Both the position numbers and the translations under genes were made by a program. The notes beneath the pieces were generated by a model. That model made no database searches. It was not told the origin of the DNA and saw only the letters and a program-made list of their open reading frames with translations. 64,000 nt of DNA from NCBI GenBank assembly GCA_965206395.1, contig CBDBJK010000037.1, positions 248,001 to 312,000 on the forward strand. The letters are read 5' to 3'. Source of the stretch: CBDBJK01 sp965206395. GTDB taxonomy: Bacteria; Chloroflexota; Dehalococcoidia; Lucifugimonadales; CATOSD01. Shown piece by piece: positions 14,873 to 27,198 of the stretch (positions are counted from its first letter, which is position 1; every line of letters begins with the position of its first letter).

Positions 14873-17312
14873 ATGGCAATAGAGCAATCGAATATCGACT
14901 CATCGACACTCTCATTCACGGGACGGATTGCGGGTTGGAGCGCTCGGCATCGCTGGTGGGTTGTGGGTGGCTCGGCCCTAGCCGTCTTCCTCGCGGTGTT
15001 CGTGCTATTCACCGTGGAAACGAAAACTCGCGATGATGGAGATGGCCCGGGAGAATCAGGAAGAGCAGAAAGGCTGATCGACGAGCGATTCAGAGGTTCA
15101 GAGGAGACTCCTCAAGAAGAATTACCGGAGTTCAGAACTCGGACTGAGCGGTTGATCTTTAGCAATCTGTCTATCGAAGTGGACGACCCTCTTTTCCGGT
15201 CCACTGTGGATGGTGTTATAGAGATTTTGAGGGACCTTCCCAACGTTGAGTCCGCAGTCAGCTTCTACGACACCAACATTCCAGACATGGCCTCAGCCGA
15301 TAGGCATGCGGTCGTAGGACAGGTCGTCATCCAGGCAGAACGTGGAAAAGCCTTCGATATCGAGGTTGTGGCAGATGCCGTCCGCGACGCCGCGAATGAA
15401 TCCAGCGGGTTTGAACTAGGGATCATCAGCAACAGGTTGATTCAGGACGAGGCTGATCAGATCCTGGAAGAGGACTTCCAGCGCATTCTGTTTATATCTC
15501 TGGGATTTGCTCTGATAGTGTTGTTGCTGGCCTTTCGTGCGGTGGTCGCCGCCGCTATTCCACTCATCATGGCTATTGGGGCCATATTCAGCGCTCTTGG
15601 CGTAACTACTCTGATAAGTCAAGTGTACCCTTTGGTGGACCTGTATGCAGAGATGATTCTGCTAATGGGTCTTGCAGTGGGGATAGACTATTCGTTGTTC
15701 ATCGTCAGCAGGTTCCGCAGCGAGAGGAAATTAGGAAGGCCCAAGTTGGAGGCTATTTCCATCGCTAGTGACACCACCGGCAGGGCCGTCTTCTACGCGG
15801 GTATTACCGTGGTGCTGTCCCTGACTGGACTGATGCTCACGAACGACTTTACCTTCATCTCACTGGCCGCGGGCGCGATCGTTGTCGTCTTTCTAACAAT
15901 CATAGCGTCATTAACCTTGATGCCAGCATTGATTGCGGTCCTGGGCGACAACATAAACAGACTGCGTGTGCCAATCATCGGGCGCGACGCCAAGGACAAC
16001 AGTGGCGGCGGTATCTGGGGCGCAATTGCTGACAAAGTTTTGGCACAGCCAGCAATATTCGCTACCGTAGCTGCGGCTGGACTCATCGCCATTGCGCTCC
16101 CATTCTTTTCGTTGAATCTCGGCTTCAACGAGGGAGCAGATGCCCTTCCTGATGCCCTGGAATCGAAGCGCACGTTGCAACTGCTAGAAGACCACTTCTC
16201 TTCAAGCTTGACCCGGCCTGCCTGGATCGTCATCGACGCCCCGAACGTGAACTCCCCGGATGTTGAGGCGGCGACGACCAAACTTATCGAAACGCTCGAT
16301 AGTGACACATCTTTCTTTGGGCCTTTCGAAACTCAGGTCAACAGGGACGAAGATCTAATGTTGATTAGAGTCCCCGTCGCCGGGAAGATTGATGATGAAG
16401 TGTCAGTGAATGCAGTTAAGCTTCTTCGCAACGATATCCTTCCGATTGCCTTTTCTGGAACGACGGTAAGGGCGGCGTTAGTCGCTGGCGCGACGGCTGA
16501 GAGCATCGACTTCGAAGACAAGATGCTCGGCTCGGCTGTATACGTATTCGCTTTCGTGTTGGGGCTTGCGTTTCTTCTGATGCTGGTCATGTTCCGCTCT
16601 CTTGTCATTCCGATAAAGGCAATCGTTCTCAATCTGCTCTCCGTCGGCGCGGCCTACGGTGTGCTGGTGATGGTATTCCAGTGGGGTTGGGGAATAAGTA
16701 TCCTTGGCTCTGAAGCTTCAGGCGTCATCGAGACTTGGCTTCCGCTATTCTTGTTTGGAATCCTCTTCGGCCTGTCTATGGACTATCATATGCTCCTGTT
16801 AAGCCGAATCAAGGAGGCCTACGATCAGAGACATAGCAACGACGAAGCTGTATCGACAGGCATCAAGCTTCAGGCGTCATCGAGACTTGGCTTCCGCTAT
16901 TCTTGTTTGGAATCCTCTTCGGCCTGTCTATGGACTATCATATGCTCCTGTTAAGCCGAATCAAGGAGGCCTACGATCAGAGACATAGCAACGACGAAGC
17001 TGTATCGACAGGCATCAAAATAACAGCAGGGCAAATAACCAGCGCCGCGATAATAATGGTAGGGGTGTTCGGTGCGTTCGCCACGAGCCGTATTCTGGGC
17101 CTCCAACAGTTCGGTCTTGGGCTGGCGGTAGCGGTATTTATCGATGTACAATCATTCGCGTGATCTTGCTACCCGCCACCATGAAACTTCTCGGCGACAG
17201 AAACTGGTATCTGCCCAATTGGCTCGGATGGCTGCCTAAGATTAGCGTAGAAGGCGGGCGTGGCGAGCCGCAGTTTGTGCCTGACGCAATTCCCAGCGAC
17301 ATGGATGATTAA
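14873..17312 (+). pseudogene. MMPL-family RND transporter, broken by a 152-bp tandem duplication and a 1-nt deletion
   Basis: The product is an MMPL/RND-type membrane transporter: an N-terminal TM helix, an extracellular loop, a TM bundle with GLAVGIDYSLFIVSRFRSE, a second loop and a second bundle with FGLSMDYHMLLLSRIKEAY. The frame is lost at 16865, where bases 16713-16864 are repeated exactly (152 bp, not a multiple of 3). The frame resumes in the second copy (GIKITAGQITSAAIIMVG) but is lost again near 17146, where the FIDATIIR codons lack one base, and continues as IIRVILLPATMKLLGDRNWYLP to the true stop at 17310-17312. Removing the duplication and restoring the base gives exactly 763 codons, a normal MMPL length. 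Either an assembly error or a fresh pseudogene. Confidence 0.88.
16713..17016 (+). repeat. Exact 152-bp tandem duplication inside the MMPL gene
   Basis: Bases 16713-16864 and 16865-17016 are identical over 152 bp, both starting AAGCTTCAGGCGTCATCGAG and ending GACAGGCATC. The unit encodes the GLSMDYHMLLLSRIKEAYDQ region. Its length shifts the frame and creates the stop at 16952-16954. Confidence 0.95.
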
Positions 17313-17423
17313 CGCAGCTATTACTGTTAATTGCGTAAGTTTCTAGTTTTCGTTCGAAACTGTAGTGAAGCGCCAATCCACTCGTATTACCGGGCTGTAT
17401 GAGAACAAAAAGGCGGGAGGTGG

Positions 17424-19040
17424 GTGGTTGCAATTCGATTGAATCGTTCATTATTGCCGATGGTTGCCGGGTTACTCGTCTTGATGGCTTTAGCCTGTAG
17501 CTCCGACGCGCCTGCTCCTAACCCTTCTCCTACAGCAGGTCAGGAAGCAGTAAACTCTACGAGCGCAAGCAACGCGACTCCCACACTGCCTCCGGCTTCC
17601 ACGCCAAGCCCTGAATCAAGCAACGATACCCTTGCTCCGCCCGTTGCTAACGCTGACGAGCCTACGCCCGGGCCATATAATGCGACAGAGACCATGTATC
17701 GAGTATTGCCAGGGATAGGGATCAGCTATCCCACGACAGCCGCCGCGCTCGACGACATCTTGCGGGAGAATGACATCTCTCTCGTTCCTGTTCTGATCGA
17801 ATCGATACGATACGTTTTCGATGAAAACGTTCGTGAGGATGTCGCCGCAACTCTACGACAGCTTACAGGGCAAAACTTCCAACGCCGAGAGTGGGATCAG
17901 TGGATGGAGTGGCTGGGAAAGCACCTCGACGTATTCCAACCTCCCGAAGGCTACGTGGCCTGGAAGATCAACCTGCTGTCGGCTCTAGACCCCGATTACG
18001 TGGAGCTTCTTGCCACCGCAGAGGAAACCTCGCGCATCGACATGACAGAGGTAGTTTGGGGTGGAGTTGCTATCGATGGCATCCCAGACCTTCGCAATCC
18101 CAACACAATTCCGGCGGATAGAGCCACTTACCTTGAGCCGGGTGAGCGAGTGTTTGGGGTATCGATTAACGGCGAGCACAGAGCTTACCCACTGCGTATA
18201 ACGAACCCTCACGAGATGGTAAACGACGTGCTTGGAGGCGAACCAATCTCTCTCGCCTGGTGAACGCTTTGCGGCGCTGGAATCGTGTATTCCGCAAAAA
18301 TCAACGGTGAGCCTACAACCTTCGGAACGTCAGGATTGCTTTACCGGAGCAACAAGGTCATGTACGACCGCACGACCAGAAGCCTCTGGAGCCAACTGCT
18401 CGGCGAGCCGGTAATAGGGCCTCTAGCTGATAGTGGCATCAAACTGGACTTCTTTCCTGTGAACCTCACGTCCTGGGGAGAGTGGCTCGCAGAGCATCCC
18501 GACACCACGGTCTTGTCGATTGAGACCGGTCTTTATCCGCCTGAGCTGTACTTGCCTGAGGATGAAATCGAATCTTTCTACTTTCAATATCGCTATAGCA
18601 GCCAGACCATGTTCCCTGTCTCGGAAAGAGATAGAAGGCTAAACATCAAAGACCATGTCCTCACTCTAAGCATTGGCGACGTACACAAGGCATACGCAAT
18701 CAAAGCGCTTCAGCAAGAGCGAATTGTCAACGACACCGTGAGCGGCGTAAACGTGGTTGTGCTCTCCGGGTCGAGCAAGTCCCTGGGTGCCGCGATATAC
18801 GCAAGGGGCGAAAAGACGTTTGGCTTTCCAGACGATTACGACCCATCAGACCTTACCGGGGGCTTGCCTGAGTCACTCATCGACTCGGACGGTCAGGAAT
18901 GGCGGCTGACCGAGGACGCCTTGGTAAATGTCGCCGATCCGTCACAGACGTTGCCGCGCATGTCCTCGCATCAGGCGTACTGGTTCGGATGGTTTGCCTT
19001 CCACCCTGGCACAGAACTATACGGCGTCGATGGCGGCTAG
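17424..19040 (+). CDS. DUF3179 lipoprotein with in-frame TGA: candidate selenoprotein
   Basis: A 538-residue lipoprotein if TGA 18261-18263 is read through. It starts with GTG after GGGAGG, has a signal peptide ending in the lipobox LMALAC, a Pro/Ser/Thr-rich spacer, and from ~residue 100 a long DUF3179 region: FGVSINGEHRAYPLR, HEMVNDVLGGEPISLAW, then TGA (residue 280), TLCGAGIVYSAKING, FGTSGLLYRSNKVMYDR, SLWSQLLGEPVIGPLA, TSWGEWLAEHPDT. Both halves are in the same frame and TGA is the only stop. DUF3179 proteins normally have CPLC here, so TGA replaces the first Cys of a CxxC motif, giving UTLC with C283. A SECIS-like stem-loop follows. The alternative is a nonsense mutation. DUF3179 function is unknown; the motif suggests a redox or metal role outside the membrane. 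Confidence 0.8.
18268..18298 (+). promoter_or_regulatory. SECIS-like stem-loop after the in-frame TGA
   Basis: TTTGC (18268-18272) pairs with GCAAA (18294-18298) and GGAAT (18279-18283) with ATTCC (18289-18293), leaving a 6-nt bulge on the 5' side and a 5-nt loop CGTGT (18284-18288). The loop begins 20 nt after the TGA and has G in its second position. This fits the published bacterial SECIS consensus (16-37 nt from UGA to the apical loop, G in the first two loop bases). Folding was done by eye. Confidence 0.55.
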
Positions 19041-19079
19041 GATAGTCGGCAAAAGGACTACCTCAGCCCGCGTATCTGG

Positions 19080-19200
19080 GGTTTGACGTAGGTCTACATG
19101 CCCCCTCTCCATGAATGGAGAGGGGGAACGGGGGTGAGGTCTGGCGCATCGCCGAACACATCGTTGTATTTTTAGAAATTACATCCCGCAGTCAACTCAC
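19080..19200. repeat. Dispersed palindromic repeat, GACCTCACCCC family
   Basis: A near-perfect hairpin CCCCCTCTCCAT-GA-ATGGAGAGGGGG (19101-19126) is followed by GGGGGTGAGGTC and a tail (GCGCA...CACATCG...TTTAGAA...CAGTCAAC) that is also found after the copy at 57035. It lies between the convergent DUF3179 and LLM genes and may also stop transcription. Confidence 0.7.
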
Positions 19201-19220
19201 TGCATTCTCAGAAACCTGTC

Positions 19221-20270
19221 CTAGTTCAAAAGTTCCGGTCGGCAGGCCCTCATCGCCGCAAGCACGGAGTCCACGCCCGGGCGCGCCGATACGACTCTCA
19301 CCATTGCGATGTCCAGGCCCTCGGCTAGAGCGCGGAACGCCTTGGCTGCGCCGTCCGCTTTACCATAATAGCCAACGCTCAACAGAAGCTCCGGTGGGAA
19401 CGCGTCGGCAACCTCCTCGCGTGAGGCCCCTTTCTTTCGCATCTCGTCTAACTTTAGCAGGGTATCGGTGTGACCCATGCGCTCGAAGTGCGCGCGGTAA
19501 CCTAGCTGCCTCTGGCGCTCGGTCGGCACGCCAGGGCCAAGCGCGTAGTTCATGGTCGACATAGCATAAGCGCGACGAGCCTTGTCAACGTCGTCGTCCA
19601 CGCAGATGCGGATGTATTCGGCCATCTTGATCTGGGAAGCATCACGTCCTGCCTTCGCTGCGCCCTCGCTGATTCGCTCTCGGCTCCATGCGATTCGCTC
19701 CGAGTTGCACCAGTTCAGGCACGCGCCGTCTGCCACTTCACCGGACAGCCGAAGCATTTCAGGCCCAAGCGCGCCCAGATACACAGGCGTCTGTGGTGCT
19801 GGATTGATGCCCAGGCTGACTCCGTTAAGCGTAACGGTCTCCCCCTTGTAGTCGACCCTCTCGCCAGCGACGAGTTGGCGTACTGTAATCATGTAATCGC
19901 GCATCATGGCGAGCGCCGAGACTTTTGGCATTCCCGCTGCATGCCGACCCCTTGGCTGGTATACAGCTCCGGTGCCGATGCCCATATAGAAGCGTCCGTT
20001 GGTGACCTGGCTCATCGTGCCGCCGCTCATGGCAAAACCAACGGGCGTGCGCCACATCACGGGCGACACCGAGATTCCCGTGTGCAATCCCTCCGGCACA
20101 ATCTCACGAGTTGCCGCCCATCGATAGTTGCACACCTGAAACGAATCTTGGCCCGTGCCTTCAGGGGTCCAGATACTTGTGTAGCCTAGCCGCGCCGCTT
20201 CCCTGGACATCTCCATCTCTTCCGCAATCGAAAGGCCCAGGCTTCCATCCAGTCCAACACCAAATTCCAT
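19221..20270 (-). CDS. LLM-class F420-dependent oxidoreductase
   Basis: A 349-residue luciferase-like monooxygenase-fold enzyme: MEFGVGLDGSLGLSIAEEMEM at the start, ARLGYTSIWTPEGTGQDSF, HTGISVSPVMWRTPVGFAMSGGTM, NGRFYMGIGTGAVYQ, TPVYLGALGPEMLRLSGEVADGACLNWC. This pattern is that of F420-dependent Mer/alcohol-dehydrogenase-like LLM proteins abundant in Chloroflexota and Actinobacteria. It carries out hydride transfer on an unknown small molecule in the cytosol. The ATG at 20270 has AAGGAG 9 nt upstream and begins the first barrel strand, so I prefer it to starts further up. The hydroxyacid dehydrogenase lies 51 bp upstream on the same strand. Confidence 0.86.
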   Translation of the reverse strand: MEFGVGLDGSLGLSIAEEMEMSREAARLGYTSIWTPEGTGQDSFQVCNYRWAATREIVPEGLHTGISVSPVMWRTPVGFAMSGGTMSQVTNGRFYMGIGTGAVYQPRGRHAAGMPKVSALAMMRDYMITVRQLVAGERVDYKGETVTLNGVSLGINPAPQTPVYLGALGPEMLRLSGEVADGACLNWCNSERIAWSRERISEGAAKAGRDASQIKMAEYIRICVDDDVDKARRAYAMSTMNYALGPGVPTERQRQLGYRAHFERMGHTDTLLKLDEMRKKGASREEVADAFPPELLLSVGYYGKADGAAKAFRALAEGLDIAMVRVVSARPGVDSVLAAMRACRPELLN

Positions 20271-20321
20271 AGCGATTATCTCCTTATGCAATGCAATTGA
20301 TTCTTTGAAAAACATGCGAAG

Positions 20322-21218
20322 CTATTTGCCGCTGATGGTAGTCTTCGCCATGTCCTCGATAAAATTGGCGATAGCCGAATGGTCGTCATCGCCCTTGCCG
20401 TCGTTAATCAGCGCGCCAAGCATCTGCTGCACGAGGCTCGTCACAGGCAGCGGCACACCAAGCTCCTTCCCGGTCAGCAGCGCGTTATGCAGGTCTTTCT
20501 GGTGTAGCCTGATTCGAAAGCCGGGCTTGAAATCGCCCGCGATCATCATCGGGGCCTTGGCGTTTAGCACGGTGCTTCCAGCCAGGCCGCCCTTGATAGC
20601 CTCGAAAACCACATTGGGGTCAAGCCCCGCCTTCTTTGCCAGCGTCAACGCCTCGCCTACGGCCTCGATGTTGGCAGCGACGATAATCTGATTGGCGAGC
20701 TTTGTGGTGTTGCCCGCGCCGTAGTCGCCGCACAGCACTATGCTGCCGCCAACCGCGTTCAGAAGTTCCAACTGTGGGTCGAATACCGCCTTCTTGCCAC
20801 CCACCATAATCGCCAGCGTGCCAGCGATGGCTCCAGGCTCTCCACCGCTTACAGGGGCATCAAGAAAATCCACGCCCTTCGCCTCGCACGCGGCGGCAAT
20901 CTTCTGCGACGTGCCGGGCGCGATTGAACTCATGTCGATAATCACCGCGCCCTTGGATGCGCCTTCGAGCACGCCGTTAGGTCCAAGAATAGCGGCCTCG
21001 GAGTCTGCGGAATCCGGAACCATTGTGATGACAACGGGGGCTTTCTCTGCCACCTCTTTCGCCGTGGATGCGGGCTTCGCGCCATCGGTCGCCATCTCCT
21101 CTATCGAAGTGGCGACTATGTCATAAACGGTCAGTGAGTATCCTGCCTTCATCAGGTTTCGCACCATCGGTTTGCCCATGATACCTAGTCCTACGAACCC
21201 TACCTCGCCTTGAGCCAT
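20322..21218 (-). CDS. 3-hydroxyisobutyrate dehydrogenase family / tartronate semialdehyde reductase-like
   Basis: A 298-residue beta-hydroxyacid dehydrogenase with the N-terminal NAD(P)-binding GEVGFVGLGIMGKPMVRNLMKAGY, the substrate-binding FLDAPVSGGEPGAIAGTLAIMVGG, the catalytic Lys in YGAGNTTKLANQI and the FKPGFRIRLHQKDLHNAL block. It reduces or oxidises a 3-hydroxyacid or semialdehyde; the choice between 3-hydroxyisobutyrate dehydrogenase and tartronate semialdehyde (2-hydroxy-3-oxopropionate) reductase is open. Start at 21218 has AAAGGAGAAAG just before it. With the 2-hydroxyacid oxidase at 2.3 kb it would fit C3/C2 hydroxyacid breakdown. Confidence 0.88.
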   Translation of the reverse strand: MAQGEVGFVGLGIMGKPMVRNLMKAGYSLTVYDIVATSIEEMATDGAKPASTAKEVAEKAPVVITMVPDSADSEAAILGPNGVLEGASKGAVIIDMSSIAPGTSQKIAAACEAKGVDFLDAPVSGGEPGAIAGTLAIMVGGKKAVFDPQLELLNAVGGSIVLCGDYGAGNTTKLANQIIVAANIEAVGEALTLAKKAGLDPNVVFEAIKGGLAGSTVLNAKAPMMIAGDFKPGFRIRLHQKDLHNALLTGKELGVPLPVTSLVQQMLGALINDGKGDDDHSAIANFIEDMAKTTISGK

Positions 21219-21401
21219 AGCTTTCTCCTTTCTCTTATAATTTATCGTTTTAGGAGTGATAATCAAGAACGAATGCCGGCGTGCATTATCACAGTCCGGT
21301 GCTTGATTTGTCGCGGGACTGAACTACAGCAGTCCGTGAGACACATTATTCGTCAAGCGGTCGGCATGGTCAAGTGGTGATGCCCAAATACACAATCAGC
21401 A

Positions 21402-21448
21402 TGGTACAATACTTGTAATAAGGCTAGCCCGATTCGCACGGGCTGGCC
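21402..21448 (+). promoter_or_regulatory. Extended -10 promoter and leader hairpin of mfd
   Basis: TGGTACAAT at 21402-21410 is an extended -10. About 12 nt later a 10-bp hairpin (GGCTAGCCCG at 21422-21431 against CGGGCTGGCC at 21439-21448, one G-U) lies in the mfd leader, 53 bp before the ATG. No T-tract follows, so it is not an ordinary terminator. Confidence 0.45.
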
Positions 21449-21501
21449 GTTTAGTGCGTGGCGCTTGACACCTTTGAATTACATGAAGGCGGGAAACTTT
21501 T

Positions 21502-25056
<3,555 letters not shown>

Positions 25057-25198
25057 AATAGACCCGAAAAGCTATTCATATTCAGGTTAAACATAGTCGC
25101 CGATTTAAACGAGTTTAGGGAATCGCATGGATGATAATGATGTGCCTATAGGTGCAAGAGGATTCGTAGCATATTGCAATTACCGGAGGGCAATCCAC

Positions 25199-26413
25199 AT
25201 GAGCCATGCAGATGTCGAAGCCTTGAAAGCTTTCATCGATGATAACGAGGAGCTTGACCAACTCGAAACCATTCTGGACCATTTCAATATCTTTAAATCG
25301 CTGGATCTCGTCCGCCAAGAAATTCGCCATTCCGCCTTCCTACGTTGGCTCCTGGATCCATCCGAGACACATGGCCTGGGCGACTATTGGTTACGCCAAC
25401 TTCTTCGTAGAGTCATTAGCGATGGTGAGGGGAGTCATCCAGATTTCCCTTCGCTTTTCGATCTGGATGACTGGAATCTTGGAAACGCTGAAGTTCTCAA
25501 AGAATGGCGCAATATCGACATTCTTATTCTTGATGAGGAAAATCGTTTCGTTTGTGCCATAGAAAACAAGGTCGACTCCGGTGAGCATAGCGAGCAGCTA
25601 CAACGATACCGAAGGACTGTGGAGCAGGCTTTCGGTGACTATAAGAAAGCATTTGTTTTCCTCACCATATCCGGTGAGGAACCGTCAGAAGAATCCTACG
25701 TCCCCTTGAGCTACACAGAACTCGCGTCCATTATTGAGAGTGCCTTGAGAAGGCGTGAGGGCCAGTTAAACGATGAAATCAGGCTGTTCGTCCAGCAGTA
25801 TCTTGATATGGTACGGAGGTACATTGTGGAGGAATCCGATGTTCAAGAGCTTTGTCGAAGGATATACAGAAATCACCATCAAGCTTTGGATCTAATATTT
25901 GACCACCGACCGGACCGAGCGGCGGAAGTATCCCAGGTCATACAGGATTACATTGGTTCGAGGGACGACTTGATATCCGAACAGAGTACCAGAACACTTA
26001 CCCGCTTCTTGCCCCGAGATATGGATGTTCTTCCACATGAAGGGACAGGAGAATATGTCAGAAGCAAGCGAATGCTGCTCTGGGAACTAGACAGCAATAG
26101 GGAGAGAGGAGTTGAGCTTAAGCTGGTCTTGGGACCGGGTTCGCAACATGTGCGGAAGGCGGTGTATGAGAAGGCAGAGAGGTTGCCTCAGGCTTTTGGC
26201 AAAGTACAATCGAAATTAGGAGTAAAATGGCACATCTGGCCCCAAAAGACCAGGGAGACCTGGATAGCTCCTAAAGAGTTTGAAGACATCAGCGATGAAG
26301 AAATCAGAAATCGGATAGAGGAAAAGCTTGAGGATTTCCTTACTGGAAGAAGTAAAGAGGTGGCTGAGGCTCTCGCGAAGCTAGAGCTACAAAAGACAGC
26401 GGTAGCCACCTAA
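25199..26413 (+). CDS. PD-(D/E)XK nuclease superfamily protein
   Basis: A 404-residue protein with a PD-(D/E)XK core in the N-terminal half: an HSAFLRWLLDP helix that opens PDDEXK_4-type domains, then RNIDILILDEENRFVCAIENK carrying the Asp and the E-x-K catalytic pair, then GEHSEQLQRYRRTVEQAF. The C-terminal half (about 240-404) is mixed and ends in a charged coiled-coil-like helix. Such proteins are common in defence islands, but no partner is adjacent and the role is unknown. I use the ATG at 25199, 9 nt after GGAGG; an upstream in-frame ATG at 25127 has a poor ribosome site. The codon use is more AT-rich than mfd before it, suggesting transfer. Confidence 0.78.
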   Translation: MSHADVEALKAFIDDNEELDQLETILDHFNIFKSLDLVRQEIRHSAFLRWLLDPSETHGLGDYWLRQLLRRVISDGEGSHPDFPSLFDLDDWNLGNAEVLKEWRNIDILILDEENRFVCAIENKVDSGEHSEQLQRYRRTVEQAFGDYKKAFVFLTISGEEPSEESYVPLSYTELASIIESALRRREGQLNDEIRLFVQQYLDMVRRYIVEESDVQELCRRIYRNHHQALDLIFDHRPDRAAEVSQVIQDYIGSRDDLISEQSTRTLTRFLPRDMDVLPHEGTGEYVRSKRMLLWELDSNRERGVELKLVLGPGSQHVRKAVYEKAERLPQAFGKVQSKLGVKWHIWPQKTRETWIAPKEFEDISDEEIRNRIEEKLEDFLTGRSKEVAEALAKLELQKTAVAT

Positions 26414-26438
26414 CGACCTTTGCTGGGGAAGGCTGGAG

Positions 26439-27143
26439 CTAATACGACGCCAGCATCCCCGGTAGTTCTGCCATAGTCTCGATGCGGGGGCAGTCCTCGA
26501 TGCCATCGTGGTTACCATCGCGGTCTAGCAGTACGGGGTGGATGCCGACGCCGCGCGCGCCATCGATGTCGGACGCAATCTGGTCGCCGACGTGCACAGC
26601 CTCATGAGCCTGCGCTCCGGCCTTGCTCAGCGCCGCGAGGAAGATCGGCGGATGCGGCTTCTCGGAGCCTACCTCTATCGATGTGACGGCGAAGTCCAGA
26701 TGGGACGTCAGGCCGAGGCTGTCGGTAAGCTCCCTGCTGTCGCGGTTCATGTTGGAAATCAGGCCCAGGGTCAGCCCTTGCGACTTCAGAGTGTCCAGTG
26801 TCGGGGCCACGTCGTCGAAATAGGCAAGCTCGTATGGCAACTGTCGGACGCGGTTCCAAATCTGCCACGCACGCTCGCGCGTGACTTCGACCCCTGCTCC
26901 CTCAAGCACCAGCCGCTCGTACTCCGCGAAGAACTGTTTTTGCCCTTCGGCGTCGCGCGCTCGAAACGGATTGACGGCATTCTGCTGCGTCATATAGCTA
27001 TCGGCGAGGGCATAGCCTCTGAGGATACCCTGCTCCGTCACCTGTACGCCGAAGTCAGCGCAGGCCGTGGACTGAATCTCGTAGCGCGAGGGATTGAAGC
27101 CCGCAAGGGTGCCGTATAGATCGAAGAAGACTGCTCTAATCAT
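26439..27143 (-). CDS. HAD-superfamily hydrolase with haloacid-dehalogenase-type motif I
   Basis: A 234-residue HAD subfamily IA protein. Motif I is FFDLYGTLAG: the nucleophile Asp is kept but the second Asp of DxD is Tyr, as in 2-haloacid dehalogenases and some other HADs. Motif II is LISNMNRDS, motif III Lys is in GSEKPHPPIF and motif IV is VHVGDQIASDIDGAR. The Tyr makes a plain phosphatase less certain, while the typical haloacid dehalogenase residues in the cap are not evident to me; substrate unknown. It converges on the PD-(D/E)XK gene and is divergent from the AIR-synthase-like gene, sharing a 55-bp intergenic stretch with it. Confidence 0.85.
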   Translation of the reverse strand: MIRAVFFDLYGTLAGFNPSRYEIQSTACADFGVQVTEQGILRGYALADSYMTQQNAVNPFRARDAEGQKQFFAEYERLVLEGAGVEVTRERAWQIWNRVRQLPYELAYFDDVAPTLDTLKSQGLTLGLISNMNRDSRELTDSLGLTSHLDFAVTSIEVGSEKPHPPIFLAALSKAGAQAHEAVHVGDQIASDIDGARGVGIHPVLLDRDGNHDGIEDCPRIETMAELPGMLASY

Positions 27144-27198
27144 AGCGCGTTTATGATAGCATCAAACTCGAATATCAGCCATCTTCCAAGGAGTCCAA

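Noticed and set aside
15793..16308. 171-codon minus-strand open frame over MMPL
   Set aside because: Low-complexity Ala/Ser product complementary to the TM-rich MMPL gene; no ribosome site.
19115..19564. 149-codon plus-strand open frame starting in a repeat
   Set aside because: It runs antisense into the LLM oxidoreductase and starts in palindromic repeat DNA.
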